This document shows, piece by piece, positions 59,819 through 64,000 of a DNA stretch of 64,000 bases. The notes under the pieces were generated by a model. It did no database searches, was not told the DNA's origin, and saw nothing but the letters and a program-made list of their open reading frames with translations. The stretch lies in NCBI GenBank assembly GCA_016801885.1, contig CM028882.1:19237047-19301046 (forward strand), in the 5' to 3' direction. Position 1 is the first letter of the stretch. Each line of letters begins with the position of its first letter. Source of the DNA: Toxotes chatareus. Its lineage: Eukaryota; Chordata; Actinopteri; Toxotidae. The position numbers were made by a program, and so were the translations under genes.

Positions 59819-62800
59819 GATGAAGCAATTCCCACTGCTGCGTCTATTATGCTTGACACAGCAGTGGGAATTGATTGAGTGTTTATTATCAAGACTGATT
59901 CTCCTCAGGATCTTACACTCGAGCGGGAGGCCGAGCAGCCCTATTAGAAACAGATAGGATGACAGAGGTAACAGAGGAGGTGAAGAGAGGACAGTGGATA
60001 CCATGCGGCTGTGTGTACGTTTTCTCTGTGGACATCAATTAGATCTAAGTTGCATTTTTTTTCTGAGAGAAAGAGATAATATTAACCTCCAACCCCTGAT
60101 CAGAGACCTGACTAAACAAGAAAGAGACACATGCACGGTTCTATGTTGCTTTACATATGTAGACCTTCACTGACTGACGTACATTAATTCTTTAACCTGA
60201 TCATGCACTGCTACTGTCATTAACTGAATAATTTTCTAGAAATATCCAGATTTTTATAAAAACAGCATCAACTGAGGCACCATGATGACATGGGGCTTTA
60301 AGGTAATGACCTTGGACCTTGTGGAGTGACCTTGCCAGTCACTCCACAGCTCCTTGTCTTTTCCTGCTATCACCTCAGTTTACAAAGAAACATAAATCGT
60401 TTTTGTGATGAAAAAATTCAGAAAACATTTTTGATAATACAAAGTGAAAAAAAAATTGGGGCAAGCCTGCAATTATCTTGTGTCCTTCAGTTTTAGTTTT
60501 ATACAAATGTTAAACTGTTTTTTTTTTTTTGCTGATTTTAAGAGTATTTAGTTTTTAAAATTAAATTTACAGCCTTTTTATTCAAAGTAAATAGTTCCAA
60601 AATTCTTAAAAATGTATTTCTATTGTAAGCTTATTCAAATTATTTGATTTTAGTTTACTTTAAATAGTTCTGTTTTTTGCTTTGAGCTTATAGAATGATA
60701 AAATATATGATCTGTAGCACAATTAATATATCTCCACATTTTATAATCAGTTTCCACTCAGCCTTCCCCTTCCCGTCAGTCTAATAACCCTAAGCCCGAA
60801 GTGGACCCTTACAAAATCCCCTCATTACACTAATATGAAGTCTAAAACCCCCAACTGTTCTCAAAGATTGCAGAACGCACACACACGGAGACCAACACAC
60901 ACGGTTTGGTATGCTGACAAGCCGCTGGCTCCCGCAGGGTTAATACATAAGAACATGCTTAAACCCACAAAAAAAGGACAATTACTCACATCTGCAAGTC
61001 ATTAGGTCTAATCACATAGTGAAGCAGAGGCAGAATAACAGAGACCATATATTGGCCTGTGTTCCACACTAATGTGTAGTCAGGACTGGAAACTACATGC
61101 AGAGCTTACTGCTGCCCTCATCATTATAAGAATAATCATCAGTGGCAGAGAAAGATCTTCTATCACATATATTCTTTTTGTCTACGACACAGAGAATCGT
61201 ATCGTATTGAACCATCACAAAGCACAAAGGAGCTGGTCTTGTCAAACAACTCTCATTCAACTTTTTTCCCACCCTCACGCCCCTCCTCCTGTGTGGTGAG
61301 GAACACAATGGGATTAGAAGGGATTAGTGTCAGTCCTAAAAATAAACTTGACCATGTCACAGATGATGAAGGTGATACAAGGTGAAAGAGGTTCTTGGTG
61401 CCTCTTCTGTGGAGATGCCCTGAGGACTGAAAAAAAAAAAAAATCTCACGTCCTCTCAGTGTCCTTATGTTTAATAGCACTAATATGAGAGAATCTGCAG
61501 AGGTGAAAGTGTGCTGTGCTCCGTCAGTGTTGTCATGGTCACTATCTTTGTCTTCCTGTCGACGAAGACAAAGGTAGAAAAGTCACTCCTTTAGTGTGTT
61601 TCTGAAAGAATGGAGCTTGCAATGGCATTGTTGTGTCACTTTTACATAATGGACATGGTATATGTACATGTAATTGTGGGGCGTGTGTGTATGTGATGTC
61701 TCATCTTTACGATGCCAGGAGAACATCCACATTTTTTTTCCCCCCATCAGTCCCCCTGTTAAATGTGTATTTTTTCCTGTAGTGAGTGATTGCTTTTATT
61801 CATCTCCTGTTACTGTGAAGTTTACACTACCTGATGAAGCCAATTCACACGCAAATTCATAGATAAGCGTCAGTTCACCCAAATTACAAATAAACATTTT
61901 TCAGTTAACTCCTGCAGCTCTCAACTGTTTTCATATGGAGTACTTCTTCAGAGGAGAGAAAACTTTACAGTGTGTTCTGTGGATTATCCACTGGAAACAC
62001 TTTTGGACAGAGATTTTGCTGCTTTTTTTTTTAAACAGAAAATTATTTCTGTCTCACTACACTGATTACTGAAGACTATTCAGACTCATCAAACATGTAA
62101 CAAATGCAGAGGCAGATTACAGATGTGCTTGTGTTCATACCTGGTGTAAATGCCATCCAGTATGCCCAGACGCGCCTCAGAGGCCGGGACGTAGGAGCCC
62201 ATCTGAGCCATAACACAGATCAGGGCCACCTGGCGGATGTAGGAGCTCTTACCCCCCATATTAGGACCAGTGATTATCATAGTTCTCCTGCCATCACCCT
62301 GTAAGAGGAGAGGAGAGGATAGAATAATAACAGTGACATAGACAGAAGGCGAATGAGGAGAGAGACAGAATAAGATATTTGCATGCTGTCCTGCACAGCT
62401 GAGGAGGTGGGTGGACTGAAAGCTTGGCTTCTCTTCCTATTGGCTTGTGCTTCTGTTGCAAGATTAACCTACACCCACTCCAGCACTGAGCAAGGAAGTG
62501 TGCATGTACGTCTGAATGTGTGTGTACTGTGTGTATTAACGTGTGTGAGAGCAAGTCTCTGTGCGTGCTGTTGCAATTTTGTTTTAGAACTGTCTCAATG
62601 AGTTAGAGAGCAGGCAAACGTCTGTGTGTGTTTTGGCTCAACTTTGCATCAAAGCTCTCTGAATGAGCCTGTGTGTGTGTGTGTGTGTGTGTGTACCTGC
62701 AGTTCTGTGTGATTGGGCACATACTGGTTGTGCTCTCCCATCAGTAAGTCTATGGCAGGATGTCTGCCATCCCTGATCACGATCTGACGCTGATTTTCAT

Positions 62801-63903
62801 ACACCTCTGGTCTGAACACAGAGAACACATTCAGTCAGTTTGGCACATACAATAAAACACATTCATACACACCAAACACATACAGTATACACGCATGGAT
62901 CCCACTTTGACATTGTGCATAGTGTTTTCCCTTTCTGCTTTATTTAGGTGTCGATATTAGAGTCTGACCAATACTGAAAGTAAAAAGATTAAAAATGGGA
63001 TAAAAATATATCCACCAATATTTCAAGGCAAAAACAAGAACATTTTCAGATTTCATGTAATTTACATATACATAATATATCACCAACAAAGATGGAACTG
63101 AGTGCTTTGGAGTTTCTTTTTCTATATCTGCCAGTTCACACAGATGTGATATATCTGTGTAAAACCATTACTGGCTGATTACAAATTGGCAACAAATAGT
63201 AACACACACACACACACAAACAAACAGTAGATACCTGCTTTAGCAGGTATCTATAGCAATCTAAGCAATAGCAATTGCAGAAAAAGAAGTTAAAGTAAAA
63301 CAGTCTGCATAAATCTCCACGTACTGTATAAAAAAGAGGACCTGCAATACTAATACACAGAAGTAAATCTAAAATACTAAAATGTGTGGAAATAGACAAT
63401 ACATGTAGATGTGTGTGTGTGAGAGATGTTGGTGTTCTGGCTGAGCACGCTGCAGAGCCCAGTGCACACTCCCACACACAGCCTGCCTGAGACTATAGGA
63501 CACGACACAGGACACCCACACACCCACACCCACATGCACGCGCGCGCACACACACACACAAGTTTAACCAGCTATCCTTGTTAGGACACTGCATTGACTT
63601 CCATTCACTGTGGACATTAAGATTGGGCTTTGGTCCCCATGAGGACTACTAGTCCCGACTAGATTGGTGTTTGTACCGCAAATGGTCCCAAAGAGGTAAC
63701 AAAAACACATACACACCATCCTACAAATAAATACACACACACAGTAAGAATTTACACACATACACCAATATTTATGGTCATCATGAGGACATCACCTGCA
63801 ATAGTCCCCTTGTTTAGCCACCTCAGCCAATGAAAAGAGACAGTCCATGGTTGCTAGGTGACTAATAGCCCTTTTCATGGTGTGATAGTGCTCCCCAAAC
63901 TGA
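31545..63903 (-). CDS. msh3: MSH3, DNA mismatch repair MutS homologue (C-terminal exons; one key exon not found)
   Basis: MSH3 pairs with MSH2 (MutS-beta) and recognises insertion/deletion loops, especially in short tandem repeats. Six exons were recognised: 63796-63903, 62697-62811, 62141-62298, 34121-34253, 33745-33913 and 31545-31626. They cover the end of the lever region, the start of the ATPase domain with Walker A (GPNMGGKSSY), then the ATPase C-terminal part and the helix-turn-helix end, with stop TAA at 31545-31547. Phases agree except across the giant intron 34254-62140. There, an exon of length 3n+1 carrying Walker B and the signature DELGRGTS-type segment should exist, but I could not find it. 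That intron contains a 15.9-kb endogenous virus. The N-terminal two thirds of the gene lie right of the window. Confidence 0.93.
31627..33744 (-). other. MSH3 last intron
   Basis: No coding signal. It contains a TA repeat (31,676-31,693), a TG repeat (31915-31940) and A-rich stretches (32,221-32,231; 33,141-33,154). Confidence 0.65.
31915..31940. repeat. TG dinucleotide microsatellite
   Basis: About 13 TG units in the last MSH3 intron. Confidence 0.95.
33745..33913 (-). CDS. msh3: MSH3 exon (ATPase C-terminal part)
   Basis: It encodes EFITFLYQLTEGAAGRSYGL and NVARLADIPDSILHTAARK, including the conserved SYG(L/I)xVA motif at the MutS dimer interface. The acceptor is GACAG|ACGG and the donor AGGAG|GTAC. 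Confidence 0.97.
34090..34119. repeat. CA microsatellite abutting an MSH3 splice donor
   Basis: A CA run whose transcript-strand form is GTATGTGTGTGT, starting at the donor of exon 34121-34253 itself. Confidence 0.95.
34121..34253 (-). CDS. msh3: MSH3 exon (ATPase domain, after Walker B)
   Basis: It encodes VKALTLFVTHYPPLCELERV and YPEHVSNYHMAFLLNEP, including the conserved FVTHY (H-loop) of MutS ATPases. The acceptor is TCTTAG|GTG in phase 0. The donor GATG|GTATG is followed at once by a GT dinucleotide run in the transcript. Its phase-0 start does not match the phase-2 end of the Walker A exon, which shows that an intervening exon is expected. Confidence 0.96.
34254..40155 (-). other. MSH3 giant intron, part left of the virus
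   Basis: No exon is visible despite a search for the Walker B segment on the minus strand. Contents are repeat-like fragments near 34,300-34,520, 36,740-36,840 and 38,710-38,830 (GCTGAAACAATTAG words occur in the last two), a T run at 35,541-35,559 and a GGA-rich stretch at 39,640-39,700. Confidence 0.6.
40156..40336 (+). repeat. Left terminal inverted repeat of the endogenous virus
   Basis: This stretch, beginning AATAGAGTACACCC, matches the reverse complement of 55,902-56,087 almost base for base up to the CATCATCCCTCC segment. The differences I can see are mostly lengths of C runs (for example in the segments after GTTGAC and after CACGTGA), plus one transition. It includes a CRE-type TGACGTCA and an E-box CACGTG. 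Confidence 0.93.
40248..40275. promoter_or_regulatory. E-box and CRE in left terminal repeat
   Basis: CACGTG (40248-40253) and the full palindromic TGACGTCA (40268-40275) lie 14 bases apart. These are consensus sites for bHLH and CREB/ATF factors. Both are preserved in the right repeat, so they may drive the inward-facing promoters. Function is inferred. Confidence 0.5.
40337..41004. repeat. Non-coding left-end segment with direct repeats
   Basis: No coding signal is seen between the left terminal repeat and the first ATG. The segment holds a short repeat with CTTTATGCAAACATGAT (40,379-40,450). It also has a longer direct repeat beginning CACAGAGTTTCAGGTCA (about 40,533-40,640 and 40,742-40,860), each copy containing TGTCTCTAAAATACTTATTT, with a third partial copy to about 40,905. 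These may be regulatory or replication-linked; that is inference. Confidence 0.6.
40945..40950 (+). promoter_or_regulatory. TATA box of left early region
   Basis: GGTATAAAATG lies about 55 bases before an ATG at 41005 with an A at position -3. Position and spacing fit a rightward promoter just inside the left end of the virus. Confidence 0.5.
41005..42510 (+). CDS. Spliced-looking viral early region with duplicated exon (unassigned product)
   Basis: This region shows several open segments ending in strong GTAAGT donors: near 41152, at 41274/41275, 41584/41585, 41934/41935 and 42208/42209. Two identical 65-base exons (41870-41934 and 42144-42208), each flanked by TCTACAG and GTAAGT, encode STCPLEDLPPENIQPVREIT. 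An upstream segment encodes the related-looking pattern ENILPEVPE...AVTG. An acidic segment (EELEDLHFTQSDY) and a basic one (RRRTRVKR) come first. The last segment runs to a TGA at 42508-42510 and ends with an arginine run (SSRRRRRVRG) that could be a nuclear localisation signal. I do not recognise a family. The layout suggests a multi-exon early regulatory gene; its exact splicing is not determined. Confidence 0.5.
41774..42316 (+). repeat. 269-bp tandem duplication carrying an exon
   Basis: Two copies, 41774-42042 and 42043-about 42316, each start GTACTGTGTAACTTAATGA and include a complete 65-base exon with its splice signals. Differences are a few indels in A runs and a few substitutions, so the duplication is fairly recent relative to the virus. 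Confidence 0.85.
42557..46573 (+). pseudogene. Protein-primed family-B DNA polymerase of the endogenous virus (frame-broken)
   Basis: Fragments in all three plus frames line up as one polymerase of about 1,300 codons. Visible motifs in order: exonuclease I YDFET (44090-44104), exonuclease II AHN...FDSYLIL (about 44,246-44,285), polymerase motif A DVTPLYP (about 45,288-45,308), motif B LCLNSFWGK (about 45,835-45,865) and motif C YTDTDSLIY (46139-46165). It ends LPFGY and TGA at 46571-46573. The N-terminal part (42557-42976) is acidic and holds a duplicated YFQPLENALQ segment; joining it to the polymerase is inference from position and the absence of another start. Many single-base frame breaks separate the fragments, for example near 42,960, 43,690, 43,900, 44,265, 44,380 and 45,175. 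The enzyme would copy viral DNA from the terminal repeats using a protein primer. Confidence 0.85.
46589..47262 (+). pseudogene. Viral DNA-packaging ATPase, FtsK/A32 type (one main frame break)
   Basis: The start ATG at 46589 follows the polymerase stop by 15 bases. The first 119 or so codons are open and contain Walker A (VGPSGCGKT) and Walker B (HLIILDDVIF). Near 46,930-46,960 the reading shifts to another plus frame, which continues through NVFHRGKYSRTISLNSNY and on to about 47,250. Total length, about 220 residues, is usual for Maverick packaging ATPases, which pump genome DNA into the capsid. The family is clear; this copy is truncated by the shift if the base call is right. Confidence 0.85.
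47264..47604 (+). pseudogene. Small basic viral gene downstream of ATPase (frame-broken)
   Basis: A start (MSVAIKRNGPLLK) follows the ATPase. Fragments in more than one frame give a short protein of about 110 residues with a lysine/arginine-rich middle (LADRKVGLKRKKQVLKKQTG) and a hydrophobic end (AAIPIIGNLIGGLI). A gene of this style beside the ATPase is familiar in animal Mavericks and in the virus-derived loci of fish genomes. Its function is unknown to me; a virion or core protein is a guess. Confidence 0.5.
47602..48325 (+). pseudogene. Viral gene before the convergence point, unassigned (frame-broken)
   Basis: The ATG at 47602 begins MSLRTSQKMFLLSPQQLS. Later fragments in shifting frames give an acidic helical stretch (LDAQMREILNEPGLSSYEKS), an arginine-rich segment near 47,880-47,960, MIDLFKNFLIKKNPTAGW near 48,105-48,160, and a Glu/Lys-rich tail ending at TAA 48323-48325. 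It may be one gene of about 240 residues or two short ones. No catalytic motif is seen. Confidence 0.45.
48441..48455. terminator. Back-to-back poly(A) signals at the convergence of the two viral gene blocks
   Basis: A plus-strand AATAAA (48441-48446) and a minus-strand AATAAA (48455-48450) lie within 15 bases, exactly between the last plus-strand gene and the minus-strand protease. This is the compact convergent arrangement typical of small DNA viruses. Confidence 0.75.
48563..49067 (-). pseudogene. Adenovirus-type cysteine protease (adenain-like), frame-broken
   Basis: The N-terminal part from ATG 49067 is open (LLGMYFFGVWASDQLPSL). The catalytic histidine motif (GEHW) lies in a different minus frame from both this N-terminus and the following FFDSYGLP block, so at least two single-base breaks are present. 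The cysteine motif CGQHCVYYL is intact near 48,690. The C-terminal end (MSTRATLLPT) reaches a TGA at 48563-48565. About 168 codons, within the expected size. This class cleaves virion precursor proteins during maturation. Confidence 0.8.
49090..50396 (-). pseudogene. Capsid-type gene, major capsid (hexon-like) candidate, frame-broken
   Basis: The gene runs from ATG 50396 to TAA at 49090, about 435 codons. The last 88 codons are open and contain HLKDLPLSIDRREFNDGYSL and end RQVLVDYY. That end type, with the preceding LFVFNLN block, is one I associate with Maverick capsid proteins. Size, position next to the protease, and a small basic gene upstream fit the major capsid protein. Interior frames shift several times. 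Hexon versus another jelly-roll role is inferred, not proven. Confidence 0.65.
50436..50815 (-). pseudogene. Small basic virion-type gene, pX-like candidate
   Basis: A 92-codon open segment (50436-50714) is rich in Lys/Arg (SRRLKKRPPGERV) and contains LLKRGFAIAKPHLKSTASHI. Just upstream, in a shifted frame, are YYESQVGVPYR and DRGIGSIFSKLF, which look like the true N-terminus. Together about 125 residues lie between the two capsid-type genes. Small basic proteins at this position in Mavericks and adintoviruses have been compared with adenovirus core or minor proteins; here that is inference. Confidence 0.5.
50952..51722 (-). pseudogene. Second capsid-type gene, penton/minor capsid candidate, frame-broken
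   Basis: A start near 51,722 precedes AGFVTPAFNASLEMFKNNTS in a broken frame. The C-terminal 73 codons are open and end VNFVYGKTIVKLHFKPANIR, a termination style I associate with the second Maverick structural gene. About 255 residues, the size of a single jelly-roll penton-like protein. Early stops show at least two frame breaks. The role is assigned from size, order and resemblance only. Confidence 0.55.
51803..52876 (-). pseudogene. Retroviral-type integrase with chromodomain-like C-terminus, frame-broken
   Basis: It runs from ATG 52876 to TAA at 51803-51805, about 358 codons, the expected length for Maverick integrases. The N-terminus has RVYYNPAHPGSFGGVDRL. The catalytic core retains the glutamate context SVIERFNRALKTRMWRYF (52,330-52,400). 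The last 47 codons are open and contain LIRWKNWPEKFNSWVKAS, a chromodomain-like aromatic cluster. Internal single-base shifts interrupt the core. The enzyme would insert the linear DNA at its terminal repeats. Confidence 0.85.
53004..53418. repeat. AT-rich minisatellite in the virus
   Basis: About 15 imperfect copies of a unit of roughly 24-29 bases containing AATACAATGTTTGAAGAAAA and TAGCTAA. It lies between the integrase start and a right-end gene. Some minus frames stay open through it (repeated SNIVFYLF-type peptides), but this looks incidental. It resembles late intergenic or replication-associated repeats; function unknown. Confidence 0.8.
53419..53902 (-). pseudogene. Right-end viral gene D, unassigned helical protein (frame-broken)
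   Basis: From ATG 53902 (MGHQWAKCVRAVEDLSAISQ) fragments in shifting frames include LAERLYHDAVCINPGSLSET and, towards the end, NNLPLSITAELVKLHYIVYT. About 160 residues, predicted mostly helical by eye. No motif or family recognised. The open frame runs on into the minisatellite, so the true end is uncertain. Confidence 0.45.
53925..54853 (-). pseudogene. Right-end viral gene C: Pro/Ser-rich protein with Cys/His motif (frame-broken)
   Basis: The start is ambiguous among three minus-frame ATGs at 54860, 54853 and 54840. The middle is Pro/Ser/Ala-rich (PPPSPPPSPASATQGMSP) with three repeats coding AEQSPSSVAS-type peptides. The C-terminal half has LYHLLNLTVHKFLRDNCYGC followed by a HPSQ...H.C pattern, a possible zinc site. 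It ends with a charged region stopping at 53925. Frames change at least twice. I do not recognise the family with confidence; a viral early or replication accessory role is possible. Confidence 0.45.
54432..54550 (-). repeat. Three-copy coding minisatellite
   Basis: A 30-base core beginning CTGAGGCGACGGAGCTAGGG occurs at 54432-54461, 54476-54505 and 54521-54550 (spacing 44 and 45 bases). Spacing that alternates between 44 and 45 means the copies are not all in one frame, which may add to the broken appearance of the gene. Confidence 0.85.
54924..55560 (-). pseudogene. Right-end viral gene B, unassigned (frame-broken)
   Basis: Minus-strand fragments include PYGLCGWWGYAF (near 55,460), SETGELWLYQRGQDEALGTL, CPTPESCGACSLSPPI, TTVCGRWFLRVSLRTSEDPG and a C-terminal part ending VVKKALTF with TAG at 54924-54926. 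It has several cysteines and tryptophans but no motif that I recognise. About 210 residues if continuous. The start is not resolved. Confidence 0.4.
55578..55801 (-). pseudogene. Right-end viral gene A, short acidic protein (frame-broken)
   Basis: The ATG at 55801 lies about 60 bases after a TATA box and begins MSGKMRCDNDRKRFSLSEGN. After one frame shift it continues through KAPDLTRSLISETPINVSEE to TAG at 55578-55580. About 75 residues. Its place immediately inside the right terminal repeat suggests an early gene. No family recognised. Confidence 0.4.
55862..55867 (-). promoter_or_regulatory. TATA box of right-end viral gene
   Basis: On the minus strand AATATAAAGG lies about 60 bases before the ATG at 55801, just inside the right terminal repeat. 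It mirrors the left TATA box, giving two inward-facing end promoters. Confidence 0.5.
55902..56087 (-). repeat. Right terminal inverted repeat of the endogenous virus
   Basis: Reverse-complement copy of the left terminal repeat, ending GGGTGTACTCTATT. The adjoining right flank starts directly with a hAT-like repeat. It also contains TGACGTCA (55967-55974) and CACGTG (55990-55995). Confidence 0.93.
56136..56193. repeat. 58-bp near-perfect palindrome
   Basis: Arms 56136-56163 and 56166-56193 are perfect reverse complements (28 bases each) separated by CC. The arm includes CGATATTCAGCCTGAAGAT. It lies 50 bases from the virus right end. Confidence 0.95.
56475..57385 (-). mobile_element. Internally deleted non-LTR retrotransposon (L2-like LINE): 5' region joined to 3' tail
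   Basis: A minus-strand frame (56734-57297) encodes a basic leader and the start of an apurinic-type endonuclease (IIMGNVRSLANKMDELMALA, then VMCFTETWLHQDVPDD). A further piece (56491-56685) has HVIMVAVYVPPSANPN of the same domain in another frame. The sequence then jumps to a 3' tail of the L2 style (CCCTACGGGAATTAATAAAG at about 56,487-56,506). No reverse transcriptase is present, so most of the element is deleted. Confidence 0.65.
59769..59817. repeat. CA dinucleotide microsatellite (about 24 units)
   Basis: Uninterrupted CA run in the MSH3 giant intron. Confidence 0.98.
59826..59873. repeat. Perfect 15-bp inverted repeat
   Basis: CAATTCCCACTGCTG (59826-59840) and its exact reverse complement (59859-59873) flank an 18-base loop, immediately after a 49-base AC run. 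Confidence 0.9.
62141..62298 (-). CDS. msh3: MSH3 exon with Walker A (P-loop)
   Basis: It encodes the nucleotide-binding loop MIITGPNMGGKSSYIRQVAL followed by GSYVPASEARLGILDGIYTR. Gly-Lys-Ser of the P-loop is intact. The acceptor is TTACAG|GGTG and the donor ACCAG|GTATG in phase 2, so the next exon must supply one base to complete the AGN arginine codon. Confidence 0.97.
62670..62695. repeat. GT microsatellite abutting an MSH3 splice donor
   Basis: A GT run on the plus strand that reads GTACACACAC in the transcript immediately after exon 62697-62811. Confidence 0.95.
62697..62811 (-). CDS. msh3: MSH3 exon (start of ATPase domain)
   Basis: It encodes PEVYENQRQIVIRDGRHPAI and DLLMGEHNQYVPNHTELQ, the beginning of MutS domain V with the conserved GRHP. 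The acceptor is TTCAG|ACC. The donor CTGCAG|GTAC is followed directly in the transcript by an AC dinucleotide run (62670-62695 on the plus strand is a GT run). Confidence 0.95.
63228..63253. repeat. Perfect 12-bp inverted repeat
   Basis: TAGATACCTGCT and its complement with a 2-base centre, in an MSH3 intron just after a CA run (63203-63217). Confidence 0.9.
63796..63903 (-). CDS. msh3: MSH3 exon (end of lever domain)
   Basis: It encodes QFGEHYHTMKRAISHLATMD and CLFSLAEVAKQGDYCR, matching the segment of MSH3 just before the ATPase domain. The acceptor CTGTAG|TCAG follows a CT-rich tract; the donor TGCAG|GTGAT is in phase 2. It is the rightmost exon in the window. Confidence 0.95.
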
Positions 63904-64000
63904 CTACAGAGAGAAAGAGAGACAGAGAGGAAAGAGATTTTCAAGTGTAAATTAAGGTAAGTGCATACTGTGTTCTGAGTAGACGGCACTGATGGCGTAC

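Larger units (their letters stand above)
57501..62140 (-). other. MSH3 giant intron, part right of the hAT-like repeat
   Basis: No exon is visible. Contents are GT/CA microsatellites (58,109-58,124; 59,392-59,409; 59769-59817), a perfect hairpin at 59826-59873 and AT-rich sequence at 60,400-60,740. Open frames here show no conserved protein. Confidence 0.6.

Overview
This is vertebrate nuclear DNA, almost certainly from a ray-finned (percomorph-like) teleost. Short exons sit in long AT-rich introns, dinucleotide microsatellites are frequent, and several fragments look like abundant fish interspersed repeats. Two host genes lie head to tail on the minus strand, in the same order as in other vertebrates: MSH3 (its C-terminal part, from the right edge to about 31.25 kb) and RASGRF2 (start codon at 29,750, running off the left edge). 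Seventeen RASGRF2 exons were placed by protein similarity and GT/AG junctions. Their codon phases chain perfectly over about 899 residues: PH, IQ, DH, second PH, REM and the start of the variable linker. A possible extra in-frame 93-bp cassette exon lies at 4,315-4,407.

Six MSH3 exons were found. The exon that should carry Walker B and the MutS signature is not visible anywhere in the 27.9-kb intron between the Walker A exon (62,141-62,298) and the next recognised exon (34,121-34,253). Direct joining of those two exons would create an immediate stop.

Inside that intron lies a 15.9-kb endogenous double-stranded DNA virus/transposon of the Maverick-Polinton (adintovirus) class, bounded by inverted terminal repeats of about 185 bp (40,156-40,336 and 55,902-56,087). 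The plus-strand block holds a spliced-looking early region with a duplicated exon, a protein-primed family-B DNA polymerase, an FtsK/A32-type packaging ATPase and two small genes. The minus-strand block, reading towards it, holds at the right end four genes I cannot assign, then a retroviral-type integrase with a chromodomain-like end, two capsid-type genes with a small basic gene between them, and an adenovirus-type protease. The two blocks converge on back-to-back poly(A) signals at 48,441-48,455. Nearly every viral gene is cut by single-base frame breaks, so this copy cannot be functional as written, although gene order is intact and the sequence is still rich in CpG.

The right end of the virus abuts a hAT-like repeat with a 58-bp palindrome and an internally deleted LINE. 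No target-site duplication is visible. This, with the missing MSH3 exon, suggests rearrangement or misassembly at the locus. The remaining sequence is intronic or intergenic with microsatellites and repeat fragments.
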